A DNA stretch of 64,000 bases from Limnomonas spitsbergensis (GCA_037349105.1 JAYJMM010000124.1:964501-1028500); one strand, 5' to 3'. Positions 41,914-55,606 are shown, counted from the stretch's first letter. The notes: a model not told the origin generated them from the letters alone. Made by a program: numbers and translations.

Positions 41914-42796
41914 ATGATCCCCTCTGGCATGTTGCACGCTCCTTGGCAGACCAGATGCATCATGTGCATGAGGGAGGTCTACAGCACCGTCAGGTTTGTC
42001 CCTAAGATGGGCTTGGTGGCCCATGGAGCATTGGACATGGTCGAGGACCTTGTGTACAACAGGAGTGCAGTTCGGGCCAGGAGGGACGCCCGCACAGCTT
42101 CTGCCTCAGCCCCCCCAGCTGCTGAGGTTTGGAGGCAGACCAGCATGACCAGCTTCCTAGTGGATGCTGGGAGTTCTACGCAACAGCAGCCAGCCATCAG
42201 CCAGTCAAGGTGGGCTAGCATACTGTACCCGGCATACAACACCCAGCTCCTTCCCCAGTCCTAGCTCCATCTCCTACCCCACCAACAGCCCCTGCCCCTA
42301 ACCCTGGTGCTCCTTCAGCCACAACCACAACAGCTGGCATATCAGCAGTCGTTGATCAGCAGAGGGATGAAGAGGAGAGGGAGGTCAGGGATATGGACCT
42401 GAATGACCATATCATGCAGCATCAACATAAGACAGAGAAGCGGTCCTTCTCAGCTGCTTTTGAAGCTACAGCATGTGGGGCATGTGGGAGCAAGGCTCCA
42501 CCTGATGGGTGCCGCCCCCCATCCCCAGCTGCATCCATGGCTTGATGTTGTTGCTATTGCTGTTGTTGCTGCTTGACGTGGGGCATGTGGGACAGGTGGT
42601 TCCTCTTGGCTTGATGTTGTTGCTGGAGGTGGGGCATGTGCTGCTGGAGGTGGGACAGGTGTTGATGGAGGTGGGGCAGGTGGCAGGAAAGGAAAGGACG
42701 GCCCCTACATGCCAGCTGTGTGGGATAATCAACCCAACCAAGGCAGCCCCCTTGCTGAAGGGGGGCCATAAGGACTGGCATACCTGGCTTGTATAG
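41914..42796 (+). CDS. Candidate Cys-containing protein, unit 2 (interrupted)
   Basis: Counterpart of 20620-21511: the first frame is identical. The middle frame differs by a short deletion (the SSFLLA-encoding end is lost near 42537). The last frame ends TCQLCG…HKDWHTWLV at 42796. Confidence 0.33.
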
Positions 42797-42884
42797 AGTA
42801 TTGGAGTAATTATTTTGTGCTTGCTTGTTGATTAGACTGGGTTCCATACGCCTGGGGGTTGCCTGGCTGGCACTCTAGCAGGGG

Positions 42885-44042
42885 CAGGGTTACCCAGTAC
42901 GGGCCGTATTGGCCTAAAATCCCGTACCGTATCCGTACCGTACCGTACCGTTTGCAACACGGCCAAGTACGGTCGCCATTTCCTGCACTGCATGACTGCG
43001 TGGGAGCGATGGAGGTAGCACTGAGAACACGTCCTAGGAATGCAGCGTACACGGCTGATTTTCAGCCGTCATCGAAGGCTGGCCAGGCCAAGCGTGGGCG
43101 ATGCAAATTTTGTAATTATATTATCGTCAACACTACGCGATTTACCAATCGCCTCGCGGGCATAACAGGACAAGTTGCGGCGTGTAAGACGTTAGGACGG
43201 GTGATACAGGCATATTGCGGTGATGTCGTGTGATCGTCTCCCTCGTCTGGCAAATCCACACCGTCCACAGTCCACACATCCAGGGCATCAAAATCTACGT
43301 AAGCTCGCTCGCTTCCAGTGGTTAAGAGGCATTCGTTGCTCGTGAAAGTACAAGTCTACCCCAAAACCTAGTGGCAATAAGACAGAACTTGGCGCCAAGT
43401 CACGATCCAAAGCTGCATAGAGGGAGGAGGGCAAGAGGCCAGGAGGAGTAGGAGCCCATGAGTCCAGGACTCCCAGGAGGGAGACAGGACACAGGAGCTC
43501 CGTGTCTCCTTACGAAGTGATTTCCATGCATGCCATGCAACTCAGCAACTATGCAAGGTGATTCTGAGGCCTCTTGTTTCTATTGCTATATTCATGCATG
43601 TAAAATTTCATGTGCCATGCTGGTGGGTAGCGTTTATATGGACTAGCTGAATTACTGAAATGCTGAATGGCATGTTGGAACATTGTAATGGCGATCTGTG
43701 AGGAGTTTGGGATTGCATCAATGATCATATTTTCTCCTATCATGTCAGCCTGGTAAATCTGCATGCATGCATGGAGATCCTTGGTGGTTATTTGGGGGCC
43801 ATGCTAAAATTGCATGGGGACTGTCATGCAGCCATGCAGTATGTCAGGATGTGCATGGGGTCAAACATTCATGTGAGTGTTGCATGCATGTGTTTCTCTG
43901 TGTGGATCCTGCTGTTCTGAGCCTTGAAAATGGGGACAATCTTGGACCGTATTGGCCTACCGTACCGTCCCTTTTGTCCGTACCGTATCCGTACCGTACC
44001 GCACCGTATTCCCGTACCGTGTTTCCGTACCGGGTTACCCTG
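42885..44042. mobile_element. hAT-like non-autonomous element A, unit 2 copy
   Basis: 1158 bp with CAGGGTTACCC ends, CCGTA subterminal repeats and an 8-bp target duplication AGCAGGGG at 42877-42884 and 44043-44050. Units 1 (21596) and 3 (53124) show the empty site with one AGCAGGGG. Confidence 0.96.
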
Positions 44043-45483
44043 AGCAGGGGTTCAGTTTGTGGCTTTTACAGTCCTTCATAGGCAGTTGGTGCTCCCTTTG
44101 CAGTTCTTAATTTTAAAATTTGACGTTAAGGTTTTACATAAGTATATATTTGGAATTTATTGTTCAATCCTCGGACTCGGAAAGGACTTATGTGTGGAAT
44201 CGAGCGTCCCGTCAACTCGACAGGTGCGAACCCTGGCGGGTCGCAGACTCCTTTTTATTTGTAATCAAGCTTTCCCGACAGTGCTGTCTATAAACTTCCG
44301 CATGCTTTGCTTTGGATCGTGCGCCCCACGGAGGGAAAAGGAATGGCGGCAAGGAGAAGATCAAGATGGCCTTTTGAGGGCGCTGCCATGTACTCTCTGG
44401 CCATTGAGGGGTCGTGGATACGCGTTGGCAATCTTGGCATGTATGTCATTGCTTGCAAGATTGGCTTTAGTTCACCTGCTTCAAACTCTGCTGCTTTTTA
44501 GCTTCAATTATGAAAGGTACCGCCAAAAATAAAATCTGCAGGTACCGGTGGAATGCTCAAAAGATTCTGTTGCTCTGCCATAACTTACATAGAAAACGAG
44601 TTTGCGCCTGAAACAAAGCTGCACGATAGTCCCTACGAAGGTATTTCACATGCTCTGCAGTATCAACTGTGTCATCCTGCAAGTTCGAAAACTACCGTAG
44701 TCAGCCGCTGGCTGCAGCGATACGGATCACCGCGAGCAGCCCTGGCATCACGGCTAGCCTGCTGAACGAGTTTGCGCTTGAAGCAACGCGCAACGCCAGT
44801 GCACGTCACGTACTGTGCAATATGAACTTTCGGTGATGGAAGACCAAAACCAACGTGGCCGGGGCCGTGGCTGCCCCGCCACGAGCATGTATATTGCTAA
44901 CAGACATGCATATGACTTTGCGCCCAATACGAAGCAACGCGATGGCCTTTTTCTGAAATCGGCGCCACTATTCACCGCAAACCCCTCAAAATAGCATGAC
45001 CAAGAAAGTACGGCTCGTTCTATCCACTCCGCGCGCCTCCATTGCAGTGCACTGTCGTAAGCTAGGGAAGCACGAGATACGCCATCTGAACAAAAAACGA
45101 CTCGAAACACTGAGGCGACCGCGAAGGACGAGCCTTCCACATTGTAGGACACGTTGGCGGTTGGTAACAGATGTCCCAGTGAAACCAACTGAAATCCCAA
45201 ACCCTATCCCTTTTCGTTCCTTTCAGTCACTCGGGTACACGCCCATACTTTTAATTCAAGTCACACCCCTGGTCACACCGTAGGGCAGAATCATGATGCC
45301 GGGGAACTTCAGCATCGTCTCGAGGAGCTGCAGAACATACTCAGCAGCTTGTAAACGTGGCACCTGCATCATCTGGGCAGGGGACGTCAATGTGGATGTT
45401 TGGCATGGCCGCGAGCTCCCGGATGGCGGTGCGGACCATGCATGCCCATGCCGTCCATACACACCGCGGCAGGCCTTAACGGT

Positions 45484-45636
45484 ATGGCGGCTCCCTTCCT
45501 CAAACTGTCCGTGGTAGTGGATGATCCTGAAAAGGAGCAATGGCACGTGCTCAGGGACCTACTGCAGGAATGGATTACTTCTAGGGCGGTGTGGGGGGGG
45601 ATGCCTGACATCGACCGCATGTGCATTCTCATTTGA
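45484..45636 (+). CDS. Candidate short ORF/exon, unit 2
   Basis: Same frame as 23034-23186 in unit 1 (…PEKEQWHVLRDLLQE…). Unknown product. Confidence 0.25.
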   Translation: MAAPFLKLSVVVDDPEKEQWHVLRDLLQEWITSRAVWGGMPDIDRMCILI

Positions 45637-46920
45637 AAGGTGCTCCTTAGTTGACGAAGGTTTTCTGCAGCAATTTAGATCGGGGCTAGGGATCAGGGAT
45701 AGATGGCCTGAGTGCATGCACGGGAATTTATCGTACCGTGCGTAAATCGTGACGATTTGTGTTGCGATTTGGTCAGGCTTTCTAAAGATTCCGCATGATG
45801 GATCACCGTCCCGACACGATTGACGCCTCGGTTATTTGTTGCAATTTACGCAACGACAACAACCCTTAACTAAGATAACAGACGCTCCTCGACAGATAGA
45901 TGTGCCCACGTCCCCTCACATGCCAGAGACCCACTCAACCATACTGAAGCACAGTGTGATAAATTATGCGTTTTCTACGTGAAAGAAAGTACAACGTGTA
46001 GGAGCGGGAGAGGTGGCCAATCGCAGGTCAAATCGTGCCCGACACGGTCAAGAACGACTCAACGGACGACTCAGTCAACGAACGACTCAACGGACACTCT
46101 TGTTCGTGTTGTAAACCGGTCCATGCGTCCAGCCCGGTAACATGTTTTCCCCTCCACCCCATCTCCACCCCCACAGATGACAAAAAAATCACCGCACTAC
46201 TGGTCTCGCCGGCCAAGGCTTGCGCTACAACTGGTTGTCGCCAGCCATTGCCTTGTGGGCTAGGAGGCTGAGGCGCAGGGCCCTACCGCACCTTAGTAAC
46301 CATAGCCGTTTTTAGAAGCAAGCAGAACAGCATAAGAGAACCGATGCATGCATGAGAGGAACTGTGGTTATTTGGTCCATCATTTACATGGCATGTTCAA
46401 AATGAAACGTGTAGCTATTTAGTTGTATGCAAATAACCAAACGCATGAGCGTGAGACAAGAATGAGGGAGGATAATATTTTGCCATCAGAATTCGATCAA
46501 TAAATGTGTTTCATTTCATTCGAATGTTTTCATAATTTCCTACTTGGCATGACAGTAGTGGCTGTCACTAGGTTGGTTGGCCCATGTTTGTTAAGCATTT
46601 CAACTAACTACTATTCGGCTGATTACGATACGTGGCATGGGGATTATGTTGTTGCATGCCCTACTGCTTGGGACGCATGCATTCCACGATTCCGGCACGG
46701 TTGAAGTATGGATGACAATTGACAAGTGTAAGAGTTTACGCACTCAGCATGACACGCCTTGAAAATCAAATATTGGACAGAGTAGTCGCTCAGTCACGAG
46801 TGCTCTATATATGGCGTCAATGCAAATTATGAAAACAAAACATTCGTCTCATAGGGTTCATGCATGGAGTTCGATAACATGATAAAACGACGAAACATGG
46901 AACTAGCTATAGACAGTTAG

Positions 46921-46966
46921 TATAAAATTCAGCCAGCTGATTGCATACAGCTGGCTGAATTTTATA
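46921..46966. other. Perfect 19-bp hairpin, unit 3
   Basis: Same TATAAAATTCAGCCAGCTG stem and ATTGCATA loop as at 36682. Confidence 0.85.
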
Positions 46967-47579
46967 ATATCGCATTACAAAGTACCAAGTATCAATCTGA
47001 AAAGTAAAGAAAACCAACACCATTTTAGAGTGAGGGAGTTAGAGTGTGGCACTTTTTTTAGTGAGGCATTTAGAGTGGGCAACATTGTCGCCTACGCACG
47101 AGACCACTTCTTAGAACTGGACTCCAGCTTGGCATGAACCTTATCCAATGAACCTTTTCCATGACGCATGTAAGTCGTGTTAAGAGGGTCTTGTCAGCAT
47201 GCAGTGCACCTGTGTGTGCTAAGGGTGCCATGCAAGGTAGCATGCAGTGCATAAGTTGTGTGTTAGGGGTGCCATGACATGTTCATAGTGCATACGTTGT
47301 GTGTGATAGGGGGCGGTGATCCATCATGCGGAATCTTTAGAAAGCCTGACCAAATCATTTTTTCCTAAGTCCGTCACCTTTGAAGAGGAGCGCATGCCAT
47401 TAAATACTTGCATTACTTGTTATTTATCGACCTCGATTCCGACCGTATCAATTGCCCAGAGGGCCTCCACGGAAGCGGGGGTGTTGCAGGCGAGGGTGGA
47501 CTAATCGCTGCTGCAGCCCATCCTGATGAGGCGCGTTTATCTAAAGCTGCAGGTCCTACTTTTACTGGTATGAAGCGTG

Positions 47580-48419
47580 CCTGAACCTTCGCCAACTACA
47601 AGAGCATTCACTGCATTTTGGTCTGCAGTTTCAGCCCACATGCACAGCATTGAGCCAGCGAACACAGCATCCCACCTTTTTGGGGCAACATCTTACATGC
47701 ATGAGCAGTTTCCACCAACACTGGCAGCCCCCGAATGCATGCCCAGCCCCCCGCATGCATGCACGGTACCCCGCCCGCTTGCATGCACTACCGGACTACC
47801 CCCCGGCCACATGCGCACCGCTTGCATGCACAGCTCCCACCCACATGCACACTGCCTACATGCACACACCCCTGCCCACATGCACAGCATCCCGCCTGCT
47901 TGCAGAGCGCCCCACACGCATGCGCATTCCTTGCATGCACAGGTCCTCGCTTGCATTCATATCACGTAGCCGCGCTCGCGACCCTCCACCTGCATTCTTA
48001 GCTCCTTCCCACATGCAAACATCCCGCCCGCATACACACTACCCCCCGCCTGCCAATATTGCAGCATCTCTCGTGACTGTATGCTAGAGAACCCAGCCAA
48101 GGATCCACGAGTCATGAACATTCTCACAGGCTGCAGTTCACGGGGGGATCTGGTCCGCATCTGCGAGAATACCGGCGATGATTTCACTGCGTGATCCATG
48201 ACAGAGGAGGGGCTAACGACTCACAGCTGCTCTGCAAAGAGGTGTGGGCAGACATGCGGCCAAATCTCGTGGGGGGACCAGAAGCTGCCTGACATGACAT
48301 GTGGCGTCTTCAGGTTGGGTGGACTGCTGAAGGTCAAGTTGCATACCCGTATGCACCGTGCTTTAATCCCGCCTGGGCGTTTCGAGGCAGATGGATCAAA
48401 GTTCTCCTTGCTGAGGTAA
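47580..48419 (+). CDS. Candidate exons and low-complexity insert, unit 3
   Basis: Counterpart of 37341-38180 with two or three substitutions; same frames and same breaks. Confidence 0.28.
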
Positions 48420-49216
48420 TTTGACCTAGGCTAGACTGGAAATTTGCTAACCCCAAGCTTTTCTATAAACAGGTGCAAATGTACATCACGATTTGTAAGC
48501 GAAATCGATATCTGCTTCCTTGCATGAACTTTTCCTCCACGCAATCTCGCGGAACAGGTGTGGAGGAACGGGTGGAGGAACCTTCGAAAGGGTGGAGGAA
48601 CGCATTATTTTCCGCGGAGGGGTGGGGGGTCCGCGGAACTATTGAACTATTGAGCTCATTGCCAGCGTGGCCAAGGTAATTTCCATGGCCTTTCCTTTCT
48701 ACATAACGTTACTCGCAATTTTGTTTTTACCTTTCGATGTCTTCCCGGCGATTTGGCGTGGATGGGGGCAGCAAACGACGGCACTATCGATGATGGATTG
48801 ATGGAGCGTGCGATTTACTGCCACACACAACAGCGAGCGATCTACAGCCACAGATAATGTTACGTTACTTCCGTAGTCGGCCTGCAAGGGAGAGTAACAG
48901 AACGATATGCAGAAATGAAAGACACTGCAAGGAAGAATGCACGAAAGAAATGAAACAGGCGACAGGAAAGAGCGCTGCAAAGGTCACCCATACATAACTC
49001 CAACCTTCGCCATTCTTCCTCCATCTCACGCCTCGTGGAACAGGGGTTTGGGAACATGTGGATGAACTTTTGAACACTTTCGATTTTTTTCTCCACACTT
49101 GTTTCCTTTCCCAATCAGAAACGGGTTGTTAGTTGTTACACGTTTCCGTACGACGGGGTTCCCGAGAAACTGCCTGTGGATAGACATTTTATTCGACGGG
49201 GCGTCATACACAGCCT

Positions 49217-50979
49217 GTTTCTGATTGACTGCGGAGAAAAAAATGTACGACGGTCTAATTGCTTGCGGAAGAGTTCCGCAGAGGTCGTTTCTGATTGGAC
49301 CCTGCGGAACGAGACCGTGCAGGGTTCATGGCGTACTATAGTATTGCCGATTGTGTGCACATTATCCCTTCATTTCTCTTTCTCTTCACAACGTTTCGAC
49401 CGCATCTCTTCCTAATAACAATATGCCTCCAATGGCTGTCGGTACCCTCGGTCTTATCCAGTCCTCGAAGGTTCGTAGAAGGATGCCTGACGCGGCCTTT
49501 GTCCAGGGTCGCCGCCGCGGCCACTGCCCGATAGGTTAAGGGACAGAAAAATACAGGGGTTCTAATATGTAATTAATGTCAATTCGAAGACCTAAAATTT
49601 TCCGCAGACTGTGGAAGTTCCGAGGAGGGGGGGGGGGGTCCTCGGAAAAAAGGCCGCACGTGGGTCTTCTAAAGGTCTGCGGAGCAGTTCCACAGACCCC
49701 GTTTCTGTACGACAGGGCCTGCGGAGGAGTTCCGCAGTCAATCAGAAACGGGCTGACAGCCTGTCAGCACGTTTCCGATTGAGGACCCCGGAACAAACGT
49801 GTACGACGGTCTTCTGGTCTTCGGGAGATTTCCGGGGAGGGTGTTTCTGCAAACACCCCGGAGCCACACACCCGCACGTGAGGCCACGTAATCTTGCGTG
49901 GTTCAGGGTTTACTACGGTATTGCTGAATGTGTGTCTATATGTTCTCTGCGCTGTTGCTGCTGCTTCTGCTTCTGCTGCTGATGATAATGATGATGATAG
50001 GGACGACTCGCTCGCGGAGTGACCAAGGCCGAGGCGGCCCGCGGCCTTTCTGCAGGGCCGCCCCCATCACTACCGCCCAATGAGATCATGGGAAGAAAAA
50101 TGCGGCGATTCATATTTATAAACAAAAGCTATTCGAAGGCCTGAAAACTCTCCGGGGTCTTTGGAATTTCCGGGGAGGGGGGGGGGTCCCCGGAAAAACA
50201 AGAGACGTACTGTACGACTCTTGGTGGTTTTAAGGCTCCGGAGATTTTCCGGGGTCCAGTGTTTCAGCTCAAAACACACCGGAAACACCCAGGAAAGTTT
50301 CCGGGGTCCAATCGGAAACGTGCTGTGTTTCTGATTGACTGCGGAGGGAAAAAAAGTACGACGGTCTAATGGCCTGCGGAAGAGTTCCGCAGAGGTCGTT
50401 TCTGATTGGACCCTGCGGAACGAGACCGTGCAGGGTTCAGGGCGTACTGTAGTATTGCCGATTGTGTGCACATTATCCCTTCATTTCTCTTACTCTCCAC
50501 AACGTTTCGACCACATCTCTTCCTAATAACGATATGCAAAGGCGAACATCAGGGGAGTGTTGAACGGCATGGTCTGACGTGTGGTTTGGGTGAGGATCCG
50601 GCCGTCATCTGCCAAACTTTTTGGGTCCACGAATTCCTGTGCGTTATCAGAATATCAGGCCACTGCTGTTGCTGCTGCTGCAGCGGCTGCTGTCTCGAAG
50701 GGTCGTAGAAGGATGCCTGACGCGGCCTTTGTCCAGGGTCGCCGCCGCGGCCACTGCCCGATAGGTCCATGGACAGAAAAATACAGGGGTTCTAATATAT
50801 AATTAATGTCATTTGGAAGGCCTAAAATTTTCCGCAGACTGTGGAAGTTCCGAGGAGAGGGGGGGGGGTCCTCGGAAAAAAGGCCGCACGTGGGTCTTCT
50901 AAAGCTCTGCGGAGCAGTTCCACTGACCCCGTTTCTGTACGACAGGGCCTGCGTTGGAGTTCCGCAGTCAATCAGAAAC
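49217..50979. mobile_element. A-C-B nest of small inverted-repeat elements, unit 3
   Basis: A 49217-49749, C 49765-50325, B 50327-50979, with the same ends as in unit 2. Hairpins at 49618-49647 (G12 loop), 50168-50195 (G10) and 50848-50877 (loop GAGGGGGGGGGG). G-run length varies between units while stems do not. Confidence 0.75.
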
Positions 50980-51072
50980 AGACTGATATTACTGTCGTTA
51001 TAAGAACAAGTATCACTCGCTTTCAGCTCGCTGTCCGGAGGGGCAGAAGTGTGGCAAAGGAAGGGTGGCTGG

Positions 51073-51905
51073 CAGGGACACAGGATACGGCCCGTATGGG
51101 CCAAAAATCCCGTAACGTAACGTATCGTTACGGTCCACCACGGTGGTGCACCGACTGAAAATCCGCACTTTTGGAGTATGTGTGGAATGACCGCGCGCGC
51201 GAGATTCCACACAGCGACACGACCATCGCTAGTGATAGGCCCAGCAACTGGTGCATGGCACATTTGCAGCGATGCATCGCGCAAAACATATGCTTCTTGA
51301 AGAGACTTTACAATGGCATTGTGAGTTTGTGAGCACAGATAGTAAGGAACGCAGACGCATGTCATGTTAGTTCGGACAGCCCGTTCGAAATTTCGTGGAT
51401 AATGCACCCGTTTAACGCTTGGGGATCCTTCATTCGTCTCTTACGTTCACCTTCCGATGAACTAGCACTTCAGGAGCTCACGGAATTCAAGCATGTAGCT
51501 CAGCTGCTCATATAGTCAGATGTAACAGATCAGGTGGGAGAGTGAGACGTAAGAGGAACTGATTCAAGTACTCAACTGAGAGGGGATGTGCTAGTGCTTA
51601 TACGGACTGGGTGAAATTAGGAGTTGACAATCCATCATTGCCCGAATGATTGTCTGCTTAAACTAGCATTCTGCATGGTCAATCTGCAATCTGCATGCGT
51701 ACATGGTGACCCTTAGGGGTACTTGGGGGCCATGCAAGATTGCATGGGGGCTGGCATGCAGCCATGCATGCCGGTTTGGGCCATGGCATTTCCACCTCAA
51801 ATATGGGATCTGGGGGGGGGGGTCGTATTGAATCCCGTATCGGGCCAAAGGCCCGTATCGTAACGTAACGTAGCGTGATACCGTAACCCGTTCCCTGTGT
51901 CCCTG
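51073..51905. mobile_element. hAT-like non-autonomous element B, unit 3 copy
   Basis: 833 bp with the same ends as the copies in units 1 and 2; the one-base difference is in a G-run. Confidence 0.85.
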
Positions 51906-52150
51906 ATGGCTGGAGGTACTGTCGGGGAAAAGGACTTAGTACGGCAAAGTCCTTCCTAAAGTCCTTTGCAGCCTCGCCACTTCAAACTGCAGCCTCACCA
52001 CTTCGAGGCCGAGAGATCTGATTTTAAAAAACTGTTCACCTCATGTAATGACAACTTTCCTTTGCGTTTGATGCCTATCCCCGTCGCCTCGTACGGCTCG
52101 TACAAAAGCGCTCGCACAGCCAGTGACTGCTGGCTTAAATCAGAGCTCCA

Positions 52151-53041
52151 ATGATCCCCTCTGGCATGTTGCACGCTCCTTGGCAGACCAGATGCATCAT
52201 GTGCATGAGGGAGGTCTACAGCACCGTCAGGTTTGTCCCTAAGATGGGCTTGGTGGCCCATGGAGCATTGGACATGGTCGAGGACCTTGTGTACAACAGG
52301 AGTGCAGTTCGGGCCAGGAGGGACGCCCGCACAGCTTCTGCCTCAGCCCCCCCAGCTGCTGAGGTTTGGAGGCAGACCAGCATGACCAGCTTCCTAGTGG
52401 ATGCTGGGAGTTCTACGCAACAGCAGCCAGCCATCAGCCAGTCAAGGTGGGCTAGCATACTGTACCCGGCATACAACACCCAGCTCCTTCCCCAGTCCTA
52501 GCTCCATCTCCTACCCCACCAACAGCCCCTGCCCCTAACCCTGGTGCTCCTTCAGCCACAACCACAACAGCTGGCATATCAGCAGTCGTTGATCAGCAGA
52601 GGGATGAAGAGGAGAGGGAGGTCAGGGATATGGACCTGAATGACCATATCATGCAGCATCAACATAAGACAGAGAAGCGGTCCTTCTCAGCTGCTTTTGA
52701 AGCTACAGCATGTGGGGCATGTGGGAGCAAGGCTGCACCTGATGGGTGCCGCCCCCCATCCCCAGCTGCATCCAGCTTCCTCCTGGCTTGATGTGTTGCT
52801 ATTGCTGTTGTTGCTGCTTGACGTGGGGCATGTGGGACAGGTGGTTCCTCTTGGCTTGATGTTGTTGCTGGAGGTGGGGCATGTGCTGATGGAGGTGGGA
52901 CAGGTGTTGATGGAGGTGGGGCAGGTGGCAGGAAAGGAAAGGACGGCCCCTACATGCCAGCTGTGTGAAATAATCAACCCAACCAAGGCAGCCCCCCTGC
53001 TGAAGGGGGGCCATAAGGACTGGCATACCTGGCTTGTATAG
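52151..53041 (+). CDS. Candidate Cys-containing protein, unit 3 (interrupted)
   Basis: Counterpart of 20620-21511. A deletion in the GTTGTTGCT microsatellite near 52793 joins frames, so one frame runs from about 52640 to 53041. The C-terminal CQLCG reads CQLCE here. This drift suggests the protein is not under strong constraint. Confidence 0.3.
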
Positions 53042-53366
53042 AGTATTGGAGTAATTATTTTGTGCTTGCTTGTTGATTAGACTGGGTTCCATACGCCTGG
53101 GGGTTGCCTGGCTGGCACTCTAGCAGGGGTTCAGTTTGTGGCTTTTACAGTCCTTCATAGGCAGTTGGTGCTCCCTTTGCAGTTCTTAATTTTAAAATTT
53201 GACGTTAAGGTTTTACATAAGTATATATTTGGAATTTATTGTTCAATCCTCGGACTCGGAAAGGACTTACGTGTGGAATCGAGCGTCCCGTCAACTCGAC
53301 AGGTGCGAACCCTGGCGGGTCGCAGACTCCTTTTTATTTGTAATCAAGCTTTCCCGACAGTGCTGT

Positions 53367-53769
53367 ATGCTCTCTCTCTCTCTTTGCTTCCCCGATACAA
53401 AGCCCATTTTGCCAGACACAGCAGACGTGGATTGGCGTAGTTGGCGTCGGTGGGTAAGAATTGAAGGAAATCGGGCAGGGTGCATGGCACATGGTGCATG
53501 GTGCCATGCATGCATGGCACCTACCGTGCCGCGGGTTGCGCATCGCAATGCCCTGATTTCAGCTTGGACATGCAAATGAGGTCCCCAAAGTTGTAAGTTG
53601 TTATGCTATATCCAGCACCGTTGAAATGGGGGCGGTGTTGCTAAAAGGTCGCAACTGTATATTTGGAAAAGTGGATTATAACGTCCGGGGTGCCTTTGCA
53701 TGGCTTGCGAACTGCGCAGTGCCTAGGCGTGGATATGGAAGTATGGAATGTTCATTGTATTTTTTGCAG
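53367..53769. other. Unit 3-specific replacement segment
   Basis: 403 bp with no match in units 1 or 2, starting with a CT microsatellite and ending TTTTTTGCAG right at the junction. A GTAAGAATT donor at about 53454 and this acceptor could bound an intron. The segment includes a CATGCATGGCAC-rich stretch. No ORF recognised. Confidence 0.6.
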
Positions 53770-54501
53770 CTGACATCGACCGCATGTGCATTCTCATTTG
53801 AAAGGTGCTCCTTAGTTTACGAAGGTTTTCTGCAGCAATTTAGATCGGGGCTAGGGATCAGGGATAGATGGCCTGAGTGCATGCACGGGAATTTATCGTA
53901 CCGTGCGTAAATCGTGACGATTTGTGTTGCGATTTGGTCAGGCTTTCTAAAGATTCCGCATGATGGATCACCGTCCCGACACGATTGACGCCTCGGTTAT
54001 TTGTTGCAATTTACGCAACGACAACAACCCTTAACTAAGATAACAGACGCTCCTCGACAGATAGATGTGCCCACGTCCCCTCACATGCCAGAGACCCACT
54101 CAACCATACTGAAGCACAGTGTGATAAATTATGCGTTTTCTACGTGAAAGAAAGTACAACGTGTAGGAGCGGGAGAGGTGGCCAATCGCAGGTCAAATCG
54201 TGCCCGACACGGTCAAGAACGACTCAACGGACGACTCAGTCAACGAACGACTCAACGGACACTCTTGTTCGTGTTGTAAACCGGTCCATGCGTCCAGCCC
54301 GGTAACATGTTTTCCCCTCCACCCCATCTCCACCCCCACAGATGACAAAAAAATCACCGCACTACTGGTCTCGCCGGCCAAGGCTTGCGCTACAACTGGT
54401 TGTCGCCAGCCATTGCCTTGTGGGCTAGGAGGCTGAGGCGCAGGGCCCTACCGCACCTTAGTAACCATAGCCGTTTTTAGAAGCAAGCAGAACAGCATAA
54501 G

Positions 54502-54974
54502 TGTAACAGAGATGGCACCTAGCAAGTGCCATGCTAATGCTTGTCAGAGATGGTAGCTAGGAAGCTATGCTTTTAGTCATGCTAGTTCGCATATTACTCT
54601 GTGCGGATTGAAGCTCGTTTCCGTTTGTGTTTGTTCTCATGAACTTCCTTCCGAAGTTCAGTGATTACTTAAGTTGCCATGACTAGTGACACGTTAGCCT
54701 TGACACTATGACTGTGCTCATGACTCTACTATGCATGGTAGTAATTCTGATTTGTCATAGACTAGGGCATGCCTTGTCTGCCATGCCTTCTTATACTGAG
54801 ACTCTGTTGTTTCGTGATCTGATTGTACGCCGACTCTTTTGTTCTACGATAGTATCAAGATGTAACCAGCGATTCTCCACCGAGTTCCCGACTCCCCGGT
54901 CTCCGCTTCCTCTCCCAGCGTTGACAGTTAAGAGATACAAGTAAGGGCATTATTGTCTATACTGCCCTGCTTCA
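54502..54974. mobile_element. Solo LTR
   Basis: 473 bp starting TGTAACAGAG and ending CCTGCTTCA (TG…CA), flanked by 5-bp duplications ATAAG at 54497-54501 and 54975-54979. Units 2 and 3 show the empty site (GCATAAGAGAACC at about 36093 and 46332). Not related to the chromovirus LTR. The orientation of the lost element is inferred from TG…CA only. Confidence 0.93.
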
Positions 54975-55560
54975 ATAAGAGAACCGATGCATGCATGAGA
55001 GGAACTGTGGTTATTTGGTCCATCATTTACATGGCATGTTCAAAATGAAACGTGTAGCTATTTAGTTGTATGCAAATAACCAAACGCATGAGCGTGAGAC
55101 AAGAATGAGGGAGGATAATATTTTGCCATCAGAATTCGATCAATAAATGTGTTTCATTTCATTCGAATGTTTTCATTTCCTACTTGGCATGACAGTAGTG
55201 GCTGTCACTAGGTTGGTTGGCCCATGTTTGTTAAGCATTTCAACTAACTACTATTCGGCTGATTACGATACGTGGCATGGGGATTATGTTGTTGCATGCC
55301 CTACTGCTTGGGACACATGCATTCCACGATTCCGGCACGGTTGAAGTATGGATGACAATTGACAAGTGTAAGAGTTTACGCACTCAGCATGACACGCCTT
55401 GAAAATCAAATATTGGACAGAGTAGTCGCTCAGTCACGAGTGCTCTATATATGGGGTCAATGCAAATTATGAAAACAAAACATTCGTCTCATAGGGTTCA
55501 TGCATGGAGTTCGATAACATGATAAAACGACGAAACATGGAACTAGCTATAGACAGTTAG

Positions 55561-55606
55561 TATAAAATTCAGCCAGCTGATTGCATACAGCTGGCTGAAT
55601 TTTATA
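55561..55606. other. Perfect 19-bp hairpin, unit 4
   Basis: Same TATAAAATTCAGCCAGCTG stem and ATTGCATA loop as at 36682. Confidence 0.85.

Larger units (their letters stand above)
35521..45759 (+). repeat. Segmental array, unit 2 (complete, 10,239 bp)
   Basis: Starts TGTTGCGATTTGG and repeats at 45760 and 53925. Long stretches match unit 3 at a constant offset of 10,239 with only scattered substitutions. It carries hAT-like element A (42885-44042), absent from units 1 and 3. Confidence 0.95.
45760..53924 (+). repeat. Segmental array, unit 3 (complete, 8,165 bp)
   Basis: Collinear with unit 2 but lacking hAT-like element A, and with 403 bp (53367-53769) in place of the 1318-bp segment. The 43-bp inverted repeats are at 45766-45808 and 47314-47356. 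Confidence 0.95.
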
